DNA from: Candidatus Poribacteria bacterium
GTDB taxonomy: Bacteria > Poribacteria > WGA-4E > GCA-2687025
Assembly: GCA_028818695.1 (NCBI GenBank)
Contig: JAPPNK010000011.1
Location: 62,001 to 126,000 of the forward strand
Reading direction: 5' to 3'
DNA length: 64,000 nucleotides
A program made the position numbers and the translations under genes. This document shows, one piece after another, positions 18,927-27,812 of the stretch. Within the stretch, counting starts at the first letter, position 1; every line of letters begins with the position of its first letter. The notes under the pieces were generated by a model. It saw only the letters and a list, made by a program, of their open reading frames with translations, did not search any database and was not told the origin of the DNA.

Positions 18927-20180
18927 ATGAGAGCAACGACTAAACGCGGCGCCGTAATAAAACGGCGGGCATTCGCCGCAACGTTGGCGTCCATCTTTCT
19001 TGCCGCGGCGCTGATAAGCTGCGACGACATCCGAGATATACTTGAACCGGACGCCCCGGAACAGACCCCCACTCTGAAGATCGGCGTCATTCAACCGCCG
19101 CAATTCTACATCGGCTTCATTCGCGGCGCCGAGATGGCGCGCCAGGAGGTGAACGCGGAAGGCGGCGTCCTCGGCATGCAGGTCGAGTTCATCGCGCGCG
19201 ACAACCAGGGGGCAGACATCGTCCCGACAGCCGAAAAAACGATCCAAGCTGCGCATGAGCTGATCGAAACCGAAGGCGTCGTTGCGATACTCGGACCCAT
19301 CTTTTCGACAAACTCAGTTGCGCTCGGAAGGGCGCTGACCGAAGCGGGCATCGACATCCCGATACTGCCGGGGTCCTCCTCCGCCTCGGTGCCGCATTCA
19401 TACTCCCATTTTGCGCTGGCAAATTCAAACAACCTTTACCAAGCAAACGTTCTGGCAAACTTCGCCTTTACGGAGCTGGGCATCCGTTCGGTCGCTCTCT
19501 CGCTTCAGGCGGGCGACGAATATTCGCGCGTCTTGACGGAAGGTTTCGTGCGCGATTTTGAAGCGGTCGGCGGAGAGATTGCGTCTGTCGCCACCTACGA
19601 GGTCGGCGCAACCGACTTCGAGCCGCAAATCAAGGTTCTCATGGCAAGCGAACCCGAAGCGGTCTTTCTGTCTAGCTTTGCGCCAGAGGTTCCGCTCTTT
19701 GTTAAGCAGGCGCGCGCGATGGGCTACGACGGGCAATTCCTCGGCGGAGACGGCTGGGACGACATAGCAAGCTTCCACAGCGTTCTTGAGGACAATTCCC
19801 CGCTGAACGGCTCCTATTACATCGCCAACTTCTTCCCTGGCGGCAACGATCCGACAGCAAACGCCTTTGCTGACGCATTCATGAGCGCCCACGGCATCAT
19901 GGCTGACAGCGGAGCTGCGGCAGGTTACGATTCCATGAAGCTGCTCGCCCAAGCCATCGAAACCGCGGCAGCCGATATGGTCGGGGAGAACGGCGAGACC
20001 GCCCTGCCGGATGCGGACGCCATTCTTGCGGCTCTGCTCGCGACGGAAGATTACCGCGGCGCAACCGCGATTTCGCATTTCGATGAAAGCCGCCTCGCCG
20101 TCAAGGAGCATGTCATCCTAAAAATAGAAAACGGGATGCCGGCGTTCCATATCGCATGGCCCGATTCAAGGATCGATTGA
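18927..20180 (+). CDS. Lipoprotein, type 1 periplasmic binding protein (array member 6, subgroup C)
   Basis: 417 residues from the ATG at 18927, which follows AAGAGGAAAACGCGC; the frame is open further upstream to 18798 but without support. The lipobox is ALISC, followed by DDIRDILEP. The LivJ-like domain runs from TLKIGVIQPPQFY to GATAISHFDESRLAVK. It is closest to member 7, sharing IQPPQFY, PHSYSHF, NNLYQANVLANFA versus NNLHQANVLANFA, and YYIANFFPG. It stands alone between the terminator at 18704-18746 and the promoter at 20294. The ligand is unknown. Confidence 0.9.
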   Translation: MRATTKRGAVIKRRAFAATLASIFLAAALISCDDIRDILEPDAPEQTPTLKIGVIQPPQFYIGFIRGAEMARQEVNAEGGVLGMQVEFIARDNQGADIVPTAEKTIQAAHELIETEGVVAILGPIFSTNSVALGRALTEAGIDIPILPGSSSASVPHSYSHFALANSNNLYQANVLANFAFTELGIRSVALSLQAGDEYSRVLTEGFVRDFEAVGGEIASVATYEVGATDFEPQIKVLMASEPEAVFLSSFAPEVPLFVKQARAMGYDGQFLGGDGWDDIASFHSVLEDNSPLNGSYYIANFFPGGNDPTANAFADAFMSAHGIMADSGAAAGYDSMKLLAQAIETAAADMVGENGETALPDADAILAALLATEDYRGATAISHFDESRLAVKEHVILKIENGMPAFHIAWPDSRID

Positions 20181-20293
20181 AGGCGCCGCCGGCAACAGAG
20201 ACGAGGCGGCATGGAAAGCGGAGACAGCGACCGAACGGATAACGGCGAAACGCGGCATGAGAAAATGCGCGGCGGAGACGCGGCCGTTTCGCC

Positions 20294-20322
20294 TTGCGCG
20301 CGCCTGCAACTTGCTCTACAAT
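20294..20322 (+). promoter_or_regulatory. Sigma-70-type promoter for array member 7
   Basis: TTGCGC (20294-20299) and TACAAT (20317-20322) are 17 bp apart, about 93 nt before the start codon. Just upstream a 9-bp inverted repeat (GGCGAAACG at 20244, CGTTTCGCC at 20285) could end transcription of member 6. Confidence 0.6.
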
Positions 20323-20414
20323 ACGAAGGCTGGTATTTTCATTGAAGATCGTATGGAAAACAGGCAACAGCAAACGGTTCAAACGATCCAGTGTGAAAAC
20401 AAGAAAGAAAACGC

Positions 20415-21692
20415 ATGAACGCAACAACTGACCGCAAATTCAAATCGCTGCGACGAATAATCACAGCAACGCTCACATCTCTGTTTCTAGCCGCAGCTTT
20501 TACAAGCTGCGACGATCTGAGGTCGATCCTGGACCCGCAGGAGCCGGCGCCGGTCTCGACGCTCAAGATCGGCGTCATTCAGCCTCCTCAATTTTACAGC
20601 AGTTTCGCGCGCGGGGCGGAGATCGCGCGGATGGAGATCAACGCAGCCGGCGGCGTTCTTGGGATGCCGGTCGAGTTTGTCATCCGCGACAACCAAGGGA
20701 CAGATATTTTCCCAACGCCGGAAAGTACGATCTATGCGGCGCATGATCTGGTCGAAAACGAGAACGTTGTTGCGATTCTCGGTCCCATCTTTTCAACCAA
20801 CTCGGTGGCGCTCGGCGCAAAATTGACCGAAGCGGGCATTGACATTCCGATTTTGCCGGGGGCTACCTCCGCTTCGGTGCCGCATTCGTACTCCCATTTT
20901 GTGCTGGCGGGCGCAAATAACCTGCATCAAGCAAACGTTCTGGCGAATTTCGCCTTGACGGAGCTAGGCACCCGTTCCGTCGGCATCGCGCTGATGGCGG
21001 GCGACGAATACACGCGCGTCACGACAGAAGGTTTCATCAGCGATTTTGAAGCGGGCGGCGGAGAAATTGTGTCTGTCGCCACCTATGAGGTCGGCACAAC
21101 CGACTTCGGACCGCAAATCAAAGTTCTCATGGCGGGCGATCCCGAAGCGATCTTCCTCCCCAGTTTCCCTCCTGAGGTTCCGAATTTTATTGAGCAGGCG
21201 ATCGCGATGGGTTACACCGGTCAGTTCCTCGGCGCCGACGGGTGGGACGACGTCGCTGGATTCTACAGCGTCCTGGACGACAATACGCTGATGGACGGAT
21301 CCTACTACATCGCCAACTTCTTCCCTGGCAGCGGCGATCCAGTAGCAAACGCCTTTGCCGACGCGTTCATGGCCGCCTACAACGTGCTGTCCGACAGCTC
21401 TGGAGCGGCAGGTTACGACAGCATGAGGCTTCTCGCCCATGCCATCGAAATGGCTGCGGGCGAGATGGGCGGAATGGACGGCGAAACAATGACGCCGGAT
21501 GCGGACGCCATTCTTGCGGCTCTGCTGGATGTGCAAAATTACCAAGGCGCAACCATGATTTCCCACTTCGATGAGAACCGCCTCGCCGTCAAAGACTACA
21601 ACATCCTGACAATTCAGGACGGCATGCCGGCGTTCTATAAAGCATGGGATTCAAGCGGCGGCATGGGAGACGGCGCAGACCAGGGCGAATAG
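20415..21692 (+). CDS. Lipoprotein, type 1 periplasmic binding protein (array member 7, subgroup C)
   Basis: 425 residues. The signal peptide ends at the lipobox AFTSC, followed by DDLRSILDP as in member 5. The LivJ-like fold begins TLKIGVIQPPQFYSSFARG and keeps IFSTNSVALGAKLTEAG, YDSMRLLAHAIE and MISHFDENRLAVK. A short Met/Gly stretch (EMGGMDGETM) sits where member 5 has its long Met/Asp insert. It has its own promoter and is followed by a hairpin shared with the convergent comB gene. No permease or ATPase follows, which closes the array. Confidence 0.9.
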   Translation: MNATTDRKFKSLRRIITATLTSLFLAAAFTSCDDLRSILDPQEPAPVSTLKIGVIQPPQFYSSFARGAEIARMEINAAGGVLGMPVEFVIRDNQGTDIFPTPESTIYAAHDLVENENVVAILGPIFSTNSVALGAKLTEAGIDIPILPGATSASVPHSYSHFVLAGANNLHQANVLANFALTELGTRSVGIALMAGDEYTRVTTEGFISDFEAGGGEIVSVATYEVGTTDFGPQIKVLMAGDPEAIFLPSFPPEVPNFIEQAIAMGYTGQFLGADGWDDVAGFYSVLDDNTLMDGSYYIANFFPGSGDPVANAFADAFMAAYNVLSDSSGAAGYDSMRLLAHAIEMAAGEMGGMDGETMTPDADAILAALLDVQNYQGATMISHFDENRLAVKDYNILTIQDGMPAFYKAWDSSGGMGDGADQGE

Positions 21693-21725
21693 CCTCGCCG
21701 TATGTCTCGCGCAGCATAAACAGGT

Positions 21726-21757
21726 CGGTCGGCTAAATCTATCTATTTCGCCGACCG
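21726..21757. terminator. Bidirectional hairpin between convergent array member 7 and comB
   Basis: CGGTCGGC and GCCGACCG pair perfectly around a 16-nt A+T-rich loop. It lies midway between two convergent stop codons, as expected for a shared terminator, though the U tract is short (CTTTC). Confidence 0.55.
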
Positions 21758-21771
21758 CTTTCACCGCCTCA

Positions 21772-22476
21772 TCAACGCCGCAGACGAAATCGCCCCGCTT
21801 CATAGATGGGAAGGACGGGCGCGGCGTCTATTTGCGCGGCATAGTCAATGTCGCGTTCATAACCGAAGCGCAGCAGCGTCTGGGCATGCTCTGCCTCGCG
21901 GAGAGCGGCGCGCAGATCGCCCCGTCGACTCAACCATAGCGCTTCAGCCGTCCGCGCCGCGTCCGTCAGGCGGTCAAAGGCGCCCTTGATCCGATGAACG
22001 CACGCCCCGGCAAAGAGCGCGTCGTCCAACGAGAGCCGCCCATGCGTCCCTGCGCATGCGAGCAGCGCGTTCCCGCAGTCCGCCTCAAGCGCCCGGCACA
22101 CGGCAGAGATGTTGATGAAGGCGCCCGCAAACAAGCGCCTCGCTCCTTCGGCGGCGCGGATGAGGCGCGTCCCGTTCGTCGTGGTGAAGCAGATCGTCCT
22201 GCCTTCAACAACGGCGCGCGTGTATTCCAGCGGCGAGTTGCCAAGATCGAACCCGTCCAGTTTGACGTTGCCGCGTTCTCCGCCCAAGAGCGTCTCTCCA
22301 CAGTCGCCGCGCATTTCTACAGCCTCTTCGGGCGACAGCGCCGGCGCGACCGCCTCCGCTCCGTTTGCCAGAGCCGCCGCGATGGTTGAGGTCGCGCGAA
22401 GGATGTCGATCGCGGCGACAGCGCCGTCGGCGTCCAAATCGACTCGCGTTGCGTCTAAATACAGCAGAACGTCCAA
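21772..22476 (-). CDS. comB: 2-phosphosulfolactate phosphatase family protein (ComB-like)
   Basis: 234 residues from a TTG at 22476; a TTG at 22485 is also possible, and no ATG is in frame nearby. GGGAGC lies upstream. The ComB family hydrolyses 2-phosphosulfolactate to sulfolactate in coenzyme M synthesis, using Mg. Family signatures are DILRATSTIAAALANGAE, LLGGERGN, GFDLGNSPLEYT, TTTNGTRLI and CAGTHGRLSLDD. Bacteria without coenzyme M also have ComB homologues, and neither comA nor comC is adjacent, so the pathway is open. The longer frame reaching 23439 is antisense to the next gene and was discarded. Confidence 0.85.
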   Translation of the reverse strand: MDVLLYLDATRVDLDADGAVAAIDILRATSTIAAALANGAEAVAPALSPEEAVEMRGDCGETLLGGERGNVKLDGFDLGNSPLEYTRAVVEGRTICFTTTNGTRLIRAAEGARRLFAGAFINISAVCRALEADCGNALLACAGTHGRLSLDDALFAGACVHRIKGAFDRLTDAARTAEALWLSRRGDLRAALREAEHAQTLLRFGYERDIDYAAQIDAAPVLPIYEAGRFRLRR

Positions 22477-22544
22477 TGTTCTCAAAGGCTCCCTTTCCGT
22501 GCATCCTGCATAAAAGTATAGCCTGACCGCGCCGTCCCGTTCAG

Positions 22545-22573
22545 TTGACGCGCGGCGCTGCCCAATATATGCT
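22545..22573 (+). promoter_or_regulatory. Sigma-70-type promoter of the oxidoreductase-aminotransferase operon
   Basis: TTGACG (22545-22550) and TATGCT (22568-22573) are 17 bp apart, followed by AACG, 23 nt before the TTG start at 22597. Confidence 0.72.
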
Positions 22574-22596
22574 AACGTCGTTGAAAGGAGCGGCAG

Positions 22597-23868
22597 TTGA
22601 GCGGCGGTCGAACGATGCGCATCGGTCTCGTCGGCGTCGGTATGTTCGGGGGCGATGTCCATCTGCGCACATACGCCGACCTTGTTCGCAACGGCATTGC
22701 GCCGTATCTGGGACGGCTGGCGATGGATGAGCATGCGCGCTCCTTCGCCGGCATTCGTTTTGAGCTGCGCGCCGTCGCCGCAAGATCCGAAGAAAGCGCC
22801 CAGCGCGCCGCAGACACTTTCCACGCCTGGACAGGAAATCGACCCGACTCCTTTTTTGGGGATACGCCTTGGGAGACGATGCTGGACGCCTTCCCCGATC
22901 TCGACATACTCGCCGTCGCGACGCCCGACCATCTCCATGCGCCGCCCGCTCTCCACGCGCTCAACAGGGGCGTCCATGTCATACTTGAAAAGCCGATGAC
23001 GCTCCGCATGAGCGAGGCGGATGAAATACTGAACGCCGCCCGATCCAACGGCCGCATCGTTGGGATGGACATGCACAAGCGTTACGACCCCGACCATCTG
23101 CGCATCTTCAGCGCCTTGACGGAGCAGATTGGGCAGCCGCTTTTTGGGCGCGCTGTTCTTGAAGAGCCGCTGGAGGTTTCCACAAAAACCTTCAAATGGG
23201 CGGCGCAAAGCGATCCGTTCAGCTATGTCGGCGTCCACTGGACAGACCTGTTCATCCATTACTGGCGCGTCAAGCCGAGGTCGGTCTTCGCGGTCGGGCA
23301 GAAGGTGAAACTGATTGGCGAATACAACATTGACGCCTACGACGCCGTCCAGGTGAGCGTCCTTTTCGACAACGGCGCGCATGTGCAGTTCAACAACCAC
23401 TGGATTCTCCCTCCCGACTTTGAGGGACCCGTCAACCAAGAAAGCGAAATTTTAGGCTCCCGCGGCAAGATCGAATCGGATAGTCAATACCGCGGCCTGC
23501 GCTATTTCATTGAAGGCGAAGGAACGCGCACCGCCAATACTCACATGACGCGGCAGATACAACGCGCAGACGGCTCCGAGACGACCGTCGGATACGGAAA
23601 AGACAGCCTCATCGCATGCGCCGCCGCTGTCGCCCGCCATCGATTCAACGGCGAGACGATCCGCTCTTTAAAAGGAACCTACTCCGACGGCGAAGACGGT
23701 CGACTCTCCGTCGCTGTCGTCGAAGCGGCGCGGGAAACGCGCGACCTGAATTTCCGCCACTTCAAAGACGGACGGGGAACGCCCGCGACCGCGCTTCTGA
23801 ACGAAGAAGGCATTTTGATATACGACCCGATCGGCGGAAACCGCCGCGTCTACGGCGGGAAGATATGA
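22597..23868 (+). CDS. Gfo/Idh/MocA-family NAD(P)-dependent oxidoreductase
   Basis: 423 residues from a TTG that follows AAAGGAG by 7 nt; the ATG at 22615 would remove six residues but has no ribosome site. A Rossmann fold opens with RIGLVGVGMFGG (G-x-G-x-x-G), and EKPMTL is the EKP motif near the active site. The remainder is the family's alpha/beta substrate domain. Such enzymes oxidise or reduce sugars, cyclitols or amino sugars. It is coupled to the next gene by an ATGA overlap, so an aminated sugar or cyclitol product is conceivable but not shown. Confidence 0.9.
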   Translation: MSGGRTMRIGLVGVGMFGGDVHLRTYADLVRNGIAPYLGRLAMDEHARSFAGIRFELRAVAARSEESAQRAADTFHAWTGNRPDSFFGDTPWETMLDAFPDLDILAVATPDHLHAPPALHALNRGVHVILEKPMTLRMSEADEILNAARSNGRIVGMDMHKRYDPDHLRIFSALTEQIGQPLFGRAVLEEPLEVSTKTFKWAAQSDPFSYVGVHWTDLFIHYWRVKPRSVFAVGQKVKLIGEYNIDAYDAVQVSVLFDNGAHVQFNNHWILPPDFEGPVNQESEILGSRGKIESDSQYRGLRYFIEGEGTRTANTHMTRQIQRADGSETTVGYGKDSLIACAAAVARHRFNGETIRSLKGTYSDGEDGRLSVAVVEAARETRDLNFRHFKDGRGTPATALLNEEGILIYDPIGGNRRVYGGKI

Positions 23869-25148
23869 GCATGCGTCCGCGCGAGCCGAAATCGGACGCG
23901 GCGCGGGAAAAGCTGCGCCGTTATGTGCCGATCGGACATAAAACCTACACGCCGTCGCAGCTGGTTGTTCAGCGGGCGGAGGGTTGCTGGATGGAAACGC
24001 CGGAAGGACGCCGGTTGATCGACTTCACATCGGGCGTCTTGACGGCGAATCTGGGGCATGGACATGCGGCGTTTGAGGAGGCGTACGCCCGCTATACTCA
24101 AGGCGCGCCGCGCAACTGCTACAACGCCGTCTCGCCCCTTGAGCCGATGGCGGCGGAACGGCTGACCGCCAACATGAACGCCCCCAAAATGCAGAAGGTT
24201 CTCTGGGCTGATTCAGGCTCGGCGGGCGTTATCAAGGCGATCTGGTGCGCCCAGCATGCGCGCCCAGACAGGCGACTCATCTTGGCGACGCGGGACGGCT
24301 TCCATGGCAAAAAAGGCCTCGCGGGCGACGTCACGGGCGACACAAGCCCTAACCCCGACGTCGTCTTCATCTCCTTCCCGCGCAAAGAGGCGTACGACAT
24401 CGACATGCTCCCGCAAACGGAGGCGCTGGCGGAAACGCTCATCAAACCGTACCGCGCCGAGCTGGAGCGCGTCCAACAAGAACGCGGCAACCCGCTGCTG
24501 CTCATCACCGAGCCGTATCTGGGGGCGGCGGGGTCGTTTCATCCCCCCTTCTGGCATCTCAAACTGCTGTCCGACTGGTGCGCCGAAAACGATGTTCTTT
24601 TCATTTTAGACGAGGTGCAGTCGTGCCACGGACGGACAGGCGACATGTATGCGTATCAGCGGTATGGAATCGACCCGGACATCGTCGTGTTAGGAAAAGG
24701 CTTAGGGAACGGCGAGCCGGTCGCGGCGGTCGTCGGCAGATCAGACCTGCTCGATTCGTTGAAGTTCGGCGAGGCGTCCGACACTTTCAGCGGCAACCCG
24801 CGCGCCTGCGCCGCGGTCTTGTCCGCGCTGGATGTGTTTGAAACGGAGCCTATTTTGGAAAATTGCAGGCGCATGTCGGAGCGGATGAAGGCGGGCTTAT
24901 GCGCCTTGCGGGACGAGTTTGACGCGGCGCGCGCCGTGCGCGGCGAAGGACTTGTCTGGGGACTGGAGATGCGAAGCCCTGACGACGCTGAAAAAGCGGT
25001 TTTAGAATGTTACCGAGAAGGGCTGCATCTGCTCGGGCCGCTGGCGGGAAAAACGCTGCGCGTGTCGCCCCCGCTTGTTATATCGGAGGCGGAGCTGGAT
25101 GAAGGGCTGGCGCGGATGCGGCGCGGATTGTCGGCGCTTCAAGCATGA
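23865..25148 (+). CDS. Class III pyridoxal-phosphate aminotransferase
   Basis: 427 residues from the ATG at 23865, overlapping the previous stop by 4 nt. Class III enzymes move an amino group from an omega-amine or amino acid to a keto acid or aldehyde. Conserved parts are LIDFTSGVLTANLGHGHA, FILDEVQSCHGRTGDMYA (Asp249 for the PLP pyridine nitrogen) and VVLGKGLGNG (Lys278 for the Schiff base). NPRACAAVLSALDV is typical of acetylornithine and 4-aminobutyrate transaminases. The exact substrate is unknown; the neighbour oxidoreductase may supply its carbonyl substrate. Confidence 0.9.
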   Translation: MSMRPREPKSDAAREKLRRYVPIGHKTYTPSQLVVQRAEGCWMETPEGRRLIDFTSGVLTANLGHGHAAFEEAYARYTQGAPRNCYNAVSPLEPMAAERLTANMNAPKMQKVLWADSGSAGVIKAIWCAQHARPDRRLILATRDGFHGKKGLAGDVTGDTSPNPDVVFISFPRKEAYDIDMLPQTEALAETLIKPYRAELERVQQERGNPLLLITEPYLGAAGSFHPPFWHLKLLSDWCAENDVLFILDEVQSCHGRTGDMYAYQRYGIDPDIVVLGKGLGNGEPVAAVVGRSDLLDSLKFGEASDTFSGNPRACAAVLSALDVFETEPILENCRRMSERMKAGLCALRDEFDAARAVRGEGLVWGLEMRSPDDAEKAVLECYREGLHLLGPLAGKTLRVSPPLVISEAELDEGLARMRRGLSALQA

Positions 25149-25163
25149 AAGGAGCCAAGCCGC

Positions 25164-25946
25164 ATGGATGAACAGCCGAAACGGACGCTCTTAGAAGCAT
25201 TTGAGCGGCTCGCCGACATCATAGAGATTCTGCGCGCGCCCGGCGGCTGCCCGTGGGACAGAGAGCAGACGCATGCGTCGCTTCAACCGTGCCTCATCGA
25301 AGAGGTTCACGAAGCGGTTGAGGCGATTGACGAAGAAAACATGGACGCGCTGGAGGAGGAGCTGGGCGATCTGTTGACGCTCATCGCGCTTCATGCGCAG
25401 ATCGCCGCGGAGGCGGAGGAATTTACTCTGTTGAGTCTCTTGAACAAAAACAACGCGAAACTGATTCGGCGGCATGCCCATGTGTTCGGCGAACGGAAAG
25501 CAGAGACTGCCGCAGACGCGCTCAACAGCTGGGAGCGCGTTAAGCGGAGCGAGCCGGGTTATGAAAGCCGCGCAAGCGCGCTGGACGGCGTCCCGAAGAG
25601 CCTGCCCGCGCTCATGGCGGCGTCCGCCCTTCAAAAAAAAGCGGCGCGCGCGGGCTTTGAATGGCGGGACGCCTCAAGCCGAGGCGACTCTAAAATACAG
25701 CTAAAGCTGAATTCCGATGACCCGGTTGAAGAGATTCAGAAAAAGATTGGCGAGGCGCTGTTTGAGCTGGCAAGCGCAGCGCGGCTCTTGGGCGTTGATC
25801 CTGAAGCGGCTTTGCGGCAGGCGAATGCGCAGTTTCAACGCCGATTCCGCGAAATAGAAAAGATGCGAGACGACGCGGAAAGGGAAGACGCCTCATTTGC
25901 GGAACTATGGAAACGCGCTAAGGAAGGCGGGGAAGATGCGGATTAA
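25164..25946 (+). CDS. mazG: Nucleoside triphosphate pyrophosphohydrolase MazG
   Basis: 260 residues, like E. coli MazG (263). It hydrolyses NTPs and dNTPs to monophosphates and pyrophosphate and helps clear abnormal nucleotides. The family start LRAPGGCPWDREQTHASL is clear. The metal-binding acids are in EEVHEAVEAID and EEELGDLL, and a second MazG half follows from about residue 120, including VPKSLPALMAASALQKKAARAGF. AAAGGAG precedes the ATG. Its stop overlaps the start of the FG-GAP lipoprotein. No mazEF toxin-antitoxin is nearby. Confidence 0.94.
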   Translation: MDEQPKRTLLEAFERLADIIEILRAPGGCPWDREQTHASLQPCLIEEVHEAVEAIDEENMDALEEELGDLLTLIALHAQIAAEAEEFTLLSLLNKNNAKLIRRHAHVFGERKAETAADALNSWERVKRSEPGYESRASALDGVPKSLPALMAASALQKKAARAGFEWRDASSRGDSKIQLKLNSDDPVEEIQKKIGEALFELASAARLLGVDPEAALRQANAQFQRRFREIEKMRDDAEREDASFAELWKRAKEGGEDAD

Positions 25947-27573
25947 ACGGCTCCTCATGGCTGCGCTCATAGCGTCGGCGTTTAGCGGCTGCGGCGGAGA
26001 CGATGAGCCGCCTGAAATTCCCCCGCTCCGTTTTGTTGAAACGGCGCGCGAGGCAGGCATTGACTTCGTCTCCGAATACCGCGACGGCCAGCTGGACATG
26101 ATCCCCGAGACGATGGGCGGAGGCGCCGCATGGCTAGACTACGACAACGACGGCGACTGGGACCTTTACATCACCGCCGGAAGCGGACAGCCGAACGCGC
26201 TCTACCAAAACAACGGCGACGGAACCTTCAACGAAATCGGCGAACAAGCGGGCGTCAACAGCCTCGCGGTCAGCATGGGAGCCGCGGCGGCAGACTACAA
26301 CGGCGACGGATGGACAGACCTGTTCGTCACAAACTACGACGGCGCGGACATCCTCTACCGCAACAACGGCGACGGCACATTCACAGACAAGACGGCGGAA
26401 GCGGGCGTCGAAGGCGGGGCGGACGATTGGAGCGCCTCCGCCGCCTGGGCAGATTTTGACAACGACGGCGATCTAGACCTGTATGTCGTCCGCTATCTCC
26501 TTTTTAGCGAGGAAGAAGCTGTCTATACGTTGTATCCTGCTGAGGATGAGAAATACCCATCGACGCTCAACCCCTACCTGTATCCAGCCCAGGCAAACGC
26601 GCTTTACCGCAACGACGGCGGGGGGCGGTTCACCGAGACCACTGAGCAAGCGGGCGTGTCGAATCCAGAAGGGAAAAGCCTCGGCGCCGTCTTCTGCGAC
26701 TATGACAACGACGGCGACCTGGACCTGTTCGTCGCCAACGATGTGTCCGTCAATGTTCTGTTTAAAAACAACGGCGGCGCCTTTGAGAATGTCTCCTTCC
26801 TGACAGGGCTGGACGATCCGAGGCAAGGCATGGGCGTCGACTTTGGCGACTTTGACAATGACGGCGACTTCGACCTGTTCGCAACCTATTGGATAGACGA
26901 AATGAACGGCTTTTACCGCAACAACTCGATACGTTCGGACGCTCCGCCTTCCGACAGCTTCGACGACATCGCGCAGGAGATCGGGCTGGGCGCGCCGAGC
27001 GTCGGGTTCACCAGTTGGGGAGCTGTCTTAGCCGACTTCGACCTGGACGGCGACCTAGACCTGCTCTACGCCAACGGACATACCAGCCCCGGGCCGGAGG
27101 ACCCTTCCGTCTGCGAGGCTCAGCGGGCGCAGGTTTTTCGAAACGACGACGGACGCTATATCGAAACGCCCGAAGCGCTTGCCTTCGACGAATGGGGGGC
27201 GGGGCGGGGTCTCGCCGCCGCGGACTACGACAACGACGGCGATATGGACGTTCTCATCGTTCAAAACAACGGGCGCGTTTTGCTTTTTCGAAACGAGAGC
27301 GGCGACTGGAGCCGATGCGTGAAGGTTCGGGCGCCCATCGGTTCCCGAATCCAAGCGCGCGTCGGAGACAGGCGGACTGAACGGGAGATACGCGCCGGCT
27401 CCAGTTATCTTTCAACAAACGCGCCGGAAACGCTGATTGCGGTTCCGCCGGGCGGCGTTGTGGAGGAGATCAAGTGTTTGGGCAAATCGTTGAAGCGTAC
27501 GCCCGCCGGCAGCGCCGCAACGTTCTATGCGGACGGACGGCCGACTTCGGTTGAAAAAATAACCGGCGATTGA
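25936..27573 (+). CDS. FG-GAP/VCBS repeat lipoprotein with ASPIC/UnbV-like end
   Basis: 545 residues from the ATG at 25936, which follows GGCGGGGAAG and overlaps mazG by 11 nt. A signal peptide ends in the lipobox AFSGC. Seven calcium-binding FG-GAP-like blades can be counted by their D-x-D-x-D-G-D cores (for example DYDNDGDWDLYIT, DYNGDGWTDLFVT, DFDNDGDLDLYVV), giving a beta-propeller on the cell surface. The last 80 residues resemble the ASPIC/UnbV domain (IGSRIQARVGDRRTEREI). Such proteins bind other surface proteins or glycans. The second MITE-like repeat has inserted directly after the stop codon. Confidence 0.9.
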   Translation: MRIKRLLMAALIASAFSGCGGDDEPPEIPPLRFVETAREAGIDFVSEYRDGQLDMIPETMGGGAAWLDYDNDGDWDLYITAGSGQPNALYQNNGDGTFNEIGEQAGVNSLAVSMGAAAADYNGDGWTDLFVTNYDGADILYRNNGDGTFTDKTAEAGVEGGADDWSASAAWADFDNDGDLDLYVVRYLLFSEEEAVYTLYPAEDEKYPSTLNPYLYPAQANALYRNDGGGRFTETTEQAGVSNPEGKSLGAVFCDYDNDGDLDLFVANDVSVNVLFKNNGGAFENVSFLTGLDDPRQGMGVDFGDFDNDGDFDLFATYWIDEMNGFYRNNSIRSDAPPSDSFDDIAQEIGLGAPSVGFTSWGAVLADFDLDGDLDLLYANGHTSPGPEDPSVCEAQRAQVFRNDDGRYIETPEALAFDEWGAGRGLAAADYDNDGDMDVLIVQNNGRVLLFRNESGDWSRCVKVRAPIGSRIQARVGDRRTEREIRAGSSYLSTNAPETLIAVPPGGVVEEIKCLGKSLKRTPAGSAATFYADGRPTSVEKITGD

Positions 27574-27574
27574 C

Positions 27575-27740
27575 TGACCTCATGCGTAAAGTTGGGACAT
27601 TTGAACAAATGATCGCTCTATTTATGGGAAAAAGGCGCCGCCAACCAGGCCGTCATTCCCGCGAAAGCGGGAATCCAGAGGCGCCGCAGAAACCGTCCGC
27701 GTTCGCTAGGCGGAATGTCCCAACTGAAGCGCTAAGGTCA
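27575..27740. mobile_element. MITE-like repeat, copy 2 (166 bp) with 9-bp target duplication
   Basis: The element begins TGACCT and ends AGGTCA. Its ends are inverted repeats: after the outer GACCT, the left end reads on into GTTGGGACATT, and the right end on the other strand also reaches GTTGGGACATT. Exactly the same 9 bases, GCGATTGAC, flank it at 27566-27574 and 27741-27749, as expected for a target duplication. The centre holds the palindrome ATTCCCGCGAAAGCGGGAAT (27655-27674). No coding capacity is seen. The left duplication contains the stop codon of the FG-GAP gene. Confidence 0.82.
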
Positions 27741-27751
27741 GCGATTGACGT

Positions 27752-27780
27752 TTGACAAATGGCGTTGAACGGCGCATGAT
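27752..27780 (+). promoter_or_regulatory. Probable recA promoter
   Basis: TTGACA (27752-27757) and CATGAT (27775-27780) are 17 bp apart, followed by AACG. It starts about 11 nt beyond the MITE-like repeat. No palindrome of the E. coli LexA type (CTG-N10-CAG) is visible here. Confidence 0.65.
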
Positions 27781-27812
27781 AACGTGTCGCAGCGAATTGA
27801 AAGGAATGCCAT

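Noticed and set aside
22477-23439. Long upstream extension of the minus-strand comB frame
   Set aside because: It runs antisense to the oxidoreductase gene, which has clear motifs and a ribosome site. The comB family starts near 22476.
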